Positions 7,059 through 12,117 of a DNA stretch of 12,117 nt are shown piece after piece. The notes beneath the pieces were generated by a model. It was not told where the DNA came from. It did not search any database and was given only the letters and a program-made list of their open reading frames with translations. Each line of letters begins with the position of its first letter. Within the stretch, counting starts at the first letter, position 1. Both the position numbers and the translations under genes were made by a program. Source of the DNA: Deltaproteobacteria bacterium (GTDB lineage Bacteria > Desulfobacterota > Binatia > UBA9968); contig JAHFAP010000017.1 in assembly GCA_023250495.1 (NCBI GenBank), positions 11,190-23,306 on the forward strand. The letters are read 5' to 3'.

Positions 7059-7514
7059 TCATGCCGCACTCGAGAGAGAAGAGGAACCTACCAGCGGCTG
7101 CCAAGGGGTGCCCTGGAGATCTGCCAGTGTGGTACGGGCGAAGACCTCCACCACCCGACGTTGTATTTCATGCCATACCCCAACCATGGCGCACCGCGGA
7201 AGATGGCTACAGCTCATATGCTGATCCATACAGACATTCACAGCGATGGGACCCTCCAGCGCCTCAATGATCTCCCGGAACGAGATCTCGCCAGGCGCGC
7301 GCGCCAGGGCATAGCCGCCGTCAGGGCCGCGCTTCGATTTGACGAGCCCGCTATGGATCAGCCCTTGAATGATCTTCTCCAAAAATTTGCGCGGCACTCC
7401 CTGATGCTCGGCGATCTCCGCTAACGAGCAATTCCTCTGGCGATCTTGAGTAGAAAGATAGATTGCGGCGCGTAAGCCGTAGTCTACCTTCCTGGGGATT
7501 TGCATGAGTCCCAT
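7059..7514 (-). CDS. iscR: Rrf2-family transcriptional regulator (IscR-like)
   Basis: Winged-helix DNA-binding regulator of the Rrf2 family, 151 residues. In this family an Fe-S cluster held by three cysteines lets the protein sense Fe-S status. The N-terminal helix (PRKVDYGLRAAIYLS, 7-21), the helix-turn-helix (SLAEIAEHQGVPRKFLEKII, 30-49), the wing (KRGPDGGYALAR, 61-72) and the dimer helix (FREIIEALEG, 79-88) are all clear. The cysteine loop has C95, C102 and C108, spaced X6 and X5; E. coli IscR has X5 and X5. ATG 7514 has a near-perfect AAGGAGGT Shine-Dalgarno (7521-7528), which sits inside the last codons of the upstream cysteine desulfurase gene, so expression is tied to the operon. The best DNA target in the window is the dyad at the operon head (11908-11934), implying autoregulation. 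The IscR name rests on context; a CymR-like or other Rrf2 role is possible. Confidence 0.87.
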   Translation of the reverse strand: MGLMQIPRKVDYGLRAAIYLSTQDRQRNCSLAEIAEHQGVPRKFLEKIIQGLIHSGLVKSKRGPDGGYALARAPGEISFREIIEALEGPIAVNVCMDQHMSCSHLPRCAMVGVWHEIQRRVVEVFARTTLADLQGTPWQPLVGSSSLSSAA

Positions 7515-7519
7515 TCTCT

Positions 7520-8746
7520 TTACCTCCTTGCCCTGATCCGGTCCGGCGTCTCGTAATCCTCACGCTCAAGCTCTCGCTTCTTCGCCAGCTTCCCCAAAGC
7601 AGAAAGGCCCCGTAGACGTTGGACGATCAACGGCACCCTTTGGTTGACAAAGCCAACCTCTTCCTCTGTGTTGTAGCGGCTCAGGCTAAACCGCACTGCG
7701 CCCTGAATCCAATCAGGAGGCACCCCCATGGCCCTGAGCACATGCGACGGCTCCACCGAGCCGGCCGTACAGGCGGAGCCTGTTGAAGCGCAAATCCCGT
7801 GTTGATCTAAAAGAACCAAAATCGCCTCGCCCTCCAGAAATTTAAAACTCATATTCAGGGTATTGGGGAGGCGTTTTTCCGAATGGCCATTAACCCGGCT
7901 ATCAGGACATGATTCCAGCAGAGATTTCTCCAGTTGATCCCGCAGCGCCTGCACCCGACGCTCCTCTTCGGCCATATTTTTAAGGGCCAACTCAGCGGCC
8001 TTGCCCATCCCTACAATACCCGTCACGTTTTCGGTCCCTCCTCTCCGGTTGCGCTCTTGATGCCCGCCTACGATGAAGGGACGAAAGGTGATTCCTCTCC
8101 TTACATAGAGAGCGCCGACCCCCTTCGGCCCATGAAACTTATGGGCCGATATCGTCAGCAGATCGACCGGGCTCTTCTGGAGACTCAGGGCGATCTTTCC
8201 CGCCACCTGCACAGCATCCACATGAAAAGGAATTCCCCTGGCTTTAACGACCTGTCCGATGACGTCGATAGGAAAGGTCACGCCGGTCTCGTTGTTGGCA
8301 TACATGATCGAGACCAGGGCGGTGTCGTCGCTCAGAGAGCCCTTCAGCTCATCCAAGTCGAGCATCCCATCTCCATCCACGCGCAGCCAAGTCACCCGAT
8401 ATCCCTTCTTCTCCAGGTGCTGGCAAAGACCCAACACCGCCGGGTGCTCCACCTGTGTGGTCACGATGTGGCGCTTGTCAGGCCGTGCCTCTAAGATTCC
8501 CCGAATAGCGGCGTTATCCCCCTCGGTGCCGCAACTGGTGAACACAATCTCGATCGAGTCGGCGGCGCCGAGTAGGGCCGCGACCTGCTCCCTCGCTTCC
8601 TGGATCTTGCGCGCCACCTGGCTGCCAAAACCGTGGATGCTAGAAGGGTTCCCATAGAGGCCCGTTAAATACGGTTGCATCGCCTCAAGCGCCTCCGGAG
8701 CCAAGCGCGTGGTCGCGTTATTGTCAAAGTATATCTCTGAGCCCAT
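7520..8746 (-). CDS. Cysteine desulfurase, NifS-like (second copy in operon)
   Basis: PLP enzyme that takes sulfur from cysteine as a persulfide for Fe-S assembly or other thiolation; 408 residues from ATG 8746. Landmarks are EIYFDNNATTRLAPEAL (4-20), the aldimine region with H101 (TQVEHPAV), YANNETG (149-155), the PLP lysine K203 in SAHKFHGPKG, GGTENVTGIVG (236-246) and the active cysteine C326 in ASTGSACTAGSVEPSHVLRA. The cysteine loop and GGTENV block look more NifS-like than IscS-like and differ clearly from the first copy (10670-11899). The TAA stop overlaps the regulator's ribosome-binding site. An upstream TTG (8779) is in frame, but the family start fits ATG. The ribosome-binding site for 8746 is weak, consistent with translational coupling to sufB, whose stop lies 36 bases upstream. 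The partner protein cannot be told. Confidence 0.93.
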   Translation of the reverse strand: MGSEIYFDNNATTRLAPEALEAMQPYLTGLYGNPSSIHGFGSQVARKIQEAREQVAALLGAADSIEIVFTSCGTEGDNAAIRGILEARPDKRHIVTTQVEHPAVLGLCQHLEKKGYRVTWLRVDGDGMLDLDELKGSLSDDTALVSIMYANNETGVTFPIDVIGQVVKARGIPFHVDAVQVAGKIALSLQKSPVDLLTISAHKFHGPKGVGALYVRRGITFRPFIVGGHQERNRRGGTENVTGIVGMGKAAELALKNMAEEERRVQALRDQLEKSLLESCPDSRVNGHSEKRLPNTLNMSFKFLEGEAILVLLDQHGICASTGSACTAGSVEPSHVLRAMGVPPDWIQGAVRFSLSRYNTEEEVGFVNQRVPLIVQRLRGLSALGKLAKKRELEREDYETPDRIRARR

Positions 8747-8782
8747 AAATACTAAATTCCCGTTTGACCTCTGAACCAAACC

Positions 8783-10243
8783 TTAGCCAACGCTTCCCTC
8801 CAAGCTCACCCCCAAAAGCTTCTGCGCCTCCACGGCAAATTCCATCGGCAGCTCGCGGAAGACCTGCTTGCAGAAGCCGCTGACGATCATCGTGACCGCA
8901 TCCTCGGCCGAAATCCCCCGCTGCCTGCAGTAAAAAAGCTGATCCTCGCCGATCTTCGAGGTCGAGGCCTCATGCTCCACCTGAGACGAGTTGTTCATCA
9001 CCTCAAGATACGGGAAGGTATGGGCGCCGCACTTCTCTCCCAGTAGCAGCGAGTCGCACTGCGAATAGTTGCGCGCTCCGGTTGCCCCCTTCATGATCTT
9101 GACCAGCCCCCTGTAAGTGTTCTGCCCGTGGCCGGCGGAGATGCCCTTCGAGATAATGGTGCTTCGGCTGTTCTTACCGATGTGGATCATCTTCGTGCCG
9201 GTATCTGCTTGCTGGTAGTTGTTGGTGAGCGCCACCGAGTAAAACTCGCCCACTGAGTTGTCCCCTTGCAGGATGCAGCCTGGATATTTCCAGGTGATGG
9301 CCGAGCCAGTCTCGACCTGCGTCCACGAGATCTTGGAGTTTTTGCCCAGGCACTTGCCGCGCTTGGTAACGAAGTTGTAGATCCCGCCTTTTCCCTCTTT
9401 GTCGCCAGGATACCAGTTCTGGACCGTCGAGTACTTGATCTGCGCGTTGTCGTGGGCGATGAGCTCCACGACTGCCGCATGCAACTGATTGGTGTCCCGC
9501 ATCGGCGCGGTGCAGCCCTCCAGGTAGCTCACGTAGCTGCCCTCGTCGGCGATGATCAACGTGCGCTCGAACTGGCCGGTCTCAGCGGCGTTGATGCGAA
9601 AATAGGTCGATAGCTCCATCGGGCAACGCACCCCCTTGGGGATGTAGCAGAACGACCCATCGCTGAAGACCGCGGAATTGAGCGCGGCAAAGAAGTTGTC
9701 CGTGTAAGGCACCACCGAACCGAGATACTTTCTCACCAGCTCCGGGTGCTCCTGCGCCGCCTCGGAAAAGGAGCAGAAGATGATCCCCAGCTCAGCCAGT
9801 TTTTCCTTGAAGGTCGTCGCCACAGAGACGCTGTCGAAGACCGCATCCACCGCCACGCCAGCAAGCATCTCCCGTTCGCGCAGGGGAATGCCCAGCTTCT
9901 CATAGGCCGCCAATATCTCTGGGTCTACTTCATCCAGGCTTTTGGGCTGCTGGGACTTCGACTTAGGAGCCGAGTAGTAAATGATGCGCTGGTAATCGAT
10001 CGGCGGATAGTGGATGTTGGCCCATTTTGGCTCCGCCTGCGAGCCTTCGAGCTTCATCCAGTAGCCGTAGGCCCTAAGACGCCACTCCAACAGCCATTCA
10101 GGCTCATTCTTCTTGGCTGAAATCAGCCGGATGATCTCTTCGCTCAGCCCGGGTGGTACCGCCTCCGCCTCAACGTCAGTAACGAAGCCGTACTTGTACT
10201 CCCTGTTAGCAAGGATCTCTACTGTATTCTCTGCCCTACTCAT
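8783..10243 (-). CDS. sufB: Fe-S assembly scaffold SufB
   Basis: Beta-helix scaffold subunit that receives persulfide sulfur and builds nascent Fe-S clusters, normally inside a SufBC2D complex. The protein is 486 residues (E. coli about 495) and complete. It has the SufB N-terminal region with YKYGFVTDVEAEAVPPGLSE (16-35) and the catalytic beta-helix core. Residues equivalent to the functional set are present: C244 in SYLEGCTAP, C396 in SQCDSLLLG, and the H424-E425 pair in VEHEASTSKIGEDQLFYC. ATG 10243 is preceded by AAGGGAAGGG. The expected partners SufC (ATPase) and SufD are not encoded next to it: the upstream neighbour is the A-type carrier, the downstream one a cysteine desulfurase. It could pair with SufC and SufD encoded elsewhere, or form SufB homodimers. 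Confidence 0.97.
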   Translation of the reverse strand: MSRAENTVEILANREYKYGFVTDVEAEAVPPGLSEEIIRLISAKKNEPEWLLEWRLRAYGYWMKLEGSQAEPKWANIHYPPIDYQRIIYYSAPKSKSQQPKSLDEVDPEILAAYEKLGIPLREREMLAGVAVDAVFDSVSVATTFKEKLAELGIIFCSFSEAAQEHPELVRKYLGSVVPYTDNFFAALNSAVFSDGSFCYIPKGVRCPMELSTYFRINAAETGQFERTLIIADEGSYVSYLEGCTAPMRDTNQLHAAVVELIAHDNAQIKYSTVQNWYPGDKEGKGGIYNFVTKRGKCLGKNSKISWTQVETGSAITWKYPGCILQGDNSVGEFYSVALTNNYQQADTGTKMIHIGKNSRSTIISKGISAGHGQNTYRGLVKIMKGATGARNYSQCDSLLLGEKCGAHTFPYLEVMNNSSQVEHEASTSKIGEDQLFYCRQRGISAEDAVTMIVSGFCKQVFRELPMEFAVEAQKLLGVSLEGSVG

Positions 10244-10273
10244 CCCTTCCCTTTCTACGTTCCAGTCTCTGCT

Positions 10274-10290
10274 GCGGATTCATAATCCGC
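10274..10290. repeat. Small perfect hairpin in the carrier-sufB gap
   Basis: A 7-bp perfect inverted repeat (GCGGATT / AATCCGC) with a 3-base loop lies in the 68-base gap between the A-type carrier gene and sufB. Neither strand has a T-run after it, so it is not an intrinsic terminator. It may set relative transcript stability or processing within the operon. On the minus strand the loop holds an ATG that opens a 15-codon frame whose stop overlaps the sufB start (ATGAGTAG). That frame has no ribosome-binding site, so I do not call it a gene. Confidence 0.5.
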
Positions 10291-10311
10291 GCGCAAGGAA
10301 CTTTCACGGGC

Positions 10312-10641
10312 CTATACTGTAAACGAAGTGCCGCAGCCGCACGAGCGCTTCACATTTGGATTCTGGAACACAAAGCCTGCCTGCATGAGCTCTTCCTTGT
10401 AATCGAGCTCGGTGCCGTTCAAATAAAGCAGGCTCTTCATGTCCACCAAAACCTTTGCCCCATCCTTCTCAAAGACACGGTCTCCAGGGCGCTGGAGATC
10501 AAGATCCATCTTGTATTGAAGACCCGAACAGCCTCCCCCAACGACCTTGAGGCGCAATCCCTGGCTATCCTTATTTTCCGCCGCCGAGAGCTGCTTGATT
10601 TTCTCCGCGGCGCGATCCGTAATGCTGACTCCCATGATCAT
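10312..10641 (-). CDS. iscA: A-type Fe-S carrier protein (IscA/ErpA/HesB family)
   Basis: Small carrier that takes clusters from the scaffold and hands them to target enzymes. The 109-residue protein is full length, with the three invariant cysteines C38 (VVGGGCSGLQY), C101 and C103 (SCGCGTSF). The family's N-terminal helix (ITDRAAEKIKQLSAAE, 7-22) and the FVFQNPNVK segment (90-98) are also present. The C-terminal block looks nearer ErpA than classical IscA, but I cannot separate them by eye. ATG 10641 has AAGG eight bases upstream (GAAGGTTTGAAAC); an ATG at 10635 is two codons further. It follows iscS by 28 bases and precedes sufB. In the related enzyme pathway, IspG maturation depends on ErpA in E. 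coli, and ispG is a near neighbour here. Confidence 0.94.
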   Translation of the reverse strand: MIMGVSITDRAAEKIKQLSAAENKDSQGLRLKVVGGGCSGLQYKMDLDLQRPGDRVFEKDGAKVLVDMKSLLYLNGTELDYKEELMQAGFVFQNPNVKRSCGCGTSFTV

Positions 10642-10669
10642 GTTTCAAACCTTCGAGAGGTCGACAGAG

Positions 10670-11899
10670 TTAAGAAACCTGCTCAGCCTTGAGATCTCTC
10701 GGCTGACGCCTCCGCATCTCTCTCCTCGCCGATTCATAAAGCGGCGAAAGTTTGCGCAGCCGCGATACCTCCTCGACCATTCGATCAACCGTGTAGTCTA
10801 CCTCCTCCGCAGTGTTGAACCGACCCAGGCCAAAGCGAATTGAGGAATGCACCAGGTTCTCTTCCAGCCCCAGGGCGCGCAGCACATGAGAGGGCTCAAG
10901 GCTGGCCGATGTGCAGGCCGACCCCGAAGAGAGCGCTATATCTTTGAGGGCCATCAACAGCGACTCCCCCTCTACATAGGCAAAACTGATATTCATGTTC
11001 CCGGGGAGCCGCTGGGCCGGATGGCCGTTGACGTAAACCTCATCGAGGCGGCTCAAAATACCATTCTTGAGTCCTTCCCTTAAGTCTATAAGACGGGATG
11101 TTTCCTCTGACAACTCCCGCCCCGCAATCTCGCACGCCTTGCCAAATCCAACGATACCGGGAACGTTCAGCGTGCCGGAGCGCAGTCCCCGCTCGTGGCC
11201 GCCGCCATCAATGATCGGGTTCAGGCGGACCTTGGGCCGCTTCGACCGGACATACAGGGCGCCCACCCCCTTGGGACCGTACATCTTGTGCGCTGAGATC
11301 GAGAGGAGATCGACCCCCATCTCTTCGACGTCCATAAGAATTTTCCCTACTGCCTGAGCGCCGTCGCAGTGGAATACGATCCCTCTCTGCTTTGCGATTC
11401 GCCCGATCTCTTTCACCGGATGGATAGTGCCAATCTCATTGTTGGCCGCCATGATGGAGATGAGAATCGTCCTCTCGGTAATGGCGGCGCAGAGCCGCTC
11501 GATATCCAACAAGCCATGAACATCGACCGGGAGATAAGTCACGCCGTAGCCGCGCCGCTCTAGCACCTTGCAATTGTCGAGGACAGCCCGGTGCTCGGTG
11601 ACGCAGGTGATGATGTGATTTCCTTTCTCTTTGTAAGCCTCCGCCACTCCCTTAATAGCCAAGTTATCCGACTCAGTCGCTCCGCTGGTGAATATGATCT
11701 CTTTGGGCGACGAGGCGCGGACCAACCGAGAAATTTGCTCCCGGGCCTCGTCCACCGCCGCCTCAGCTTCCCATCCAAAGCAATGATTTCGGCTGGCGGC
11801 GTTCCCAAACTTCTCGGTGAAATAGGGGAGCATGGCGTCCAACACCCTGGGATCTAACGCGGTGGTTGAATGGTTGTCCAAATAGACAGGTATCTTCAT
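10670..11899 (-). CDS. iscS: Cysteine desulfurase IscS
   Basis: First gene of the Fe-S operon: a PLP-dependent desulfurase that supplies persulfide sulfur for clusters and probably for tRNA thiolation. From ATG 11899 the protein is 409 residues and aligns by eye with E. coli IscS from residue 1 (MKIPVYLDNHSTTALDPRVL). Landmarks are H103 (VTEHRAVLD), MAANNEIGT (150-158), PLP lysine K205 (SAHKMYGPKG), GGGHERGLRSGTLNVPGIVG (232-251) and catalytic C329 in SSGSACTSASLEPSHVLRALG. That last block is almost identical to the IscS loop. The open frame extends upstream to 11950, but that part runs through the operator and promoter, so the ATG at 11899 is correct. The Shine-Dalgarno is weak (GGATTAAACCGAAG). 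It is followed after 28 bases by the A-type carrier gene. There is no iscU behind it, which is unusual for an iscS of this type. Confidence 0.96.
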   Translation of the reverse strand: MKIPVYLDNHSTTALDPRVLDAMLPYFTEKFGNAASRNHCFGWEAEAAVDEAREQISRLVRASSPKEIIFTSGATESDNLAIKGVAEAYKEKGNHIITCVTEHRAVLDNCKVLERRGYGVTYLPVDVHGLLDIERLCAAITERTILISIMAANNEIGTIHPVKEIGRIAKQRGIVFHCDGAQAVGKILMDVEEMGVDLLSISAHKMYGPKGVGALYVRSKRPKVRLNPIIDGGGHERGLRSGTLNVPGIVGFGKACEIAGRELSEETSRLIDLREGLKNGILSRLDEVYVNGHPAQRLPGNMNISFAYVEGESLLMALKDIALSSGSACTSASLEPSHVLRALGLEENLVHSSIRFGLGRFNTAEEVDYTVDRMVEEVSRLRKLSPLYESARREMRRRQPRDLKAEQVS

Positions 11900-11907
11900 C
11901 TTCGGTT

Positions 11908-11934
11908 TAATCCAGACCAATTCAGTCTGGTATA
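11908..11934 (-). promoter_or_regulatory. Predicted IscR/Rrf2-type operator
   Basis: A dyad with core CCAGACTGAATTGGTCTGG on the minus strand (11930-11912) has perfect 6-base arms around a 7-base centre. It is extended by near-symmetrical A/T ends (TATA and ATTA). Its layout resembles the IscR type 1 and other Rrf2 sites (arms of the form ACCNGAC/GTCNGGT around an A/T-rich centre). It lies directly after the -10 box of the operon promoter and covers the predicted +1, the position expected for repression by occlusion. An Rrf2-family protein is encoded in the same operon. The dyad is seen directly; the binding protein is inferred. Confidence 0.75.
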
Positions 11935-11963
11935 ACCTTACCGAAACCAAATTCCGGTGTCAA
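11935..11963 (-). promoter_or_regulatory. Promoter of the iscS-iscA-sufB operon
   Basis: On the minus strand a perfect TTGACA (11963-11958) is followed after 17 bases by TAAGGT (11940-11935), which keeps the key T, A and final T of the -10 consensus. Transcription would begin about 11928, inside the adjoining dyad operator, leaving a leader of roughly 30 bases before the iscS ATG. A weak -10 with a perfect -35 and an overlapping operator is a common design for regulated promoters. Confidence 0.65.
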
Positions 11964-12117
11964 GGAGTTCCACTTATGTGAGACAGGCTTAATCTAATGA
12001 TTCTCTAAGTGGTTTTACAGGGGTGAGACACAGAAAACTTGTTTCAGCGTGAGATGGCGGTGGTTCTACGCTGTACATGTGGCCAGAGTGTCCTTCAAAT
12101 ATCGGCCAGTATACGAC
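11964..12117. other. Unassigned right-edge region with repeats
   Basis: No gene is supported in these last 154 bases. They contain a 7-bp inverted repeat CCACTTA/TAAGTGG (11970-11976 and 12006-12012, 29 bases apart). They also hold two direct copies of GTGAGACA (11978-11985, 12023-12030) and a shorter GTGAGA (12049-12054). Closely repeated short motifs next to a TG-type end are reminiscent of insertion-sequence termini, for example the IS21 family. A frame opening at ATG 12054 (MAVVLRCTCGQ...) runs off the edge without a stop, but 21 codons are too few to judge and it lacks a well-spaced ribosome-binding site. Confidence 0.35.

Noticed and set aside
6360..7424. Plus-strand open frame of 354 codons opposite the unknown gene and the Rrf2 regulator
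   Set aside because: It crosses an intrinsic terminator and a promoter and is antisense to clearly coding sequence with good ribosome-binding sites.
10274..10290. Sequence resembling a tRNA-Met anticodon arm on the plus strand (GCGGA-TTCATAA-TCCGC, a 7-base loop with CAT)
   Set aside because: There is no D arm, no GTTCRA T-arm and no acceptor stem in the flanking bases, so it is only a hairpin that happens to look like an anticodon arm.
1..12117. CRISPR arrays, rRNA or tRNA genes, phage genes
   Set aside because: No regularly spaced repeats, no tRNA or rRNA signatures and no structural phage proteins are visible on either strand.

Overview
The window is a compact, moderately G+C-rich bacterial chromosome segment with almost no spacer. 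The start sites, the TTGACA-type promoters, an intrinsic terminator and an LpxL/HtrB-type acyltransferase point to a Gram-negative bacterium. It uses the MEP isoprenoid route and has a hybrid Isc/Suf/Nif-style Fe-S gene set. Gene order and protein style recall environmental groups such as Desulfobacterota, Methylomirabilota or Rokubacteria relatives; this placement is an impression, not a demonstrated assignment.

Layout, left to right. (1) 31-701, plus strand: a VapBC-type toxin-antitoxin pair (Phd/YefM-fold antitoxin, PIN-domain toxin) with overlapping stop and start codons. It converges tail to tail on the next block. (2) 698-5296, minus strand: a four-gene run transcribed ispG, proS, pyrF, then a dihydroxyphthalate-decarboxylase-like/substrate-binding-like protein. 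The last three genes are separated by 1-2 bases. A strong sigma-70 promoter ends so close to the best ispG start that the message may be leaderless. (3) 5387-6412, minus strand: a lipid A-type acyltransferase with an altered HX4(D/E) motif and its own plausible promoter. (4) 6470-6510: a strong rho-independent terminator that closes the next block. (5) 6537-11899, minus strand: a six-gene Fe-S cluster operon, in transcription order iscS, A-type carrier, sufB, a second (NifS-like) cysteine desulfurase, an Rrf2/IscR-like regulator with three cysteines, and a conserved-looking 152-residue protein I cannot name. (6) 11900-11963: the operon promoter, with a dyad operator of IscR/Rrf2 type lying over the predicted transcription start. 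(7) 11964-12117: non-coding or unassigned sequence with repeated GTGAGACA motifs and an inverted repeat, possibly the end of a mobile element.

How the genes work together. The Fe-S operon has two sulfur donors, a scaffold subunit (SufB) and a carrier, but neither SufC/SufD nor IscU. Its regulator is encoded near its distal end and probably binds the operator at its head, giving a feedback loop. The neighbouring IspG is itself a [4Fe-4S] enzyme and so a likely client. I find no large unknown system. The most unusual parts are the SufB-without-SufC/SufD arrangement, the unknown last operon gene, the likely leaderless ispG start, and the possibility that a mobile-element end supplies the operon's -35 box.
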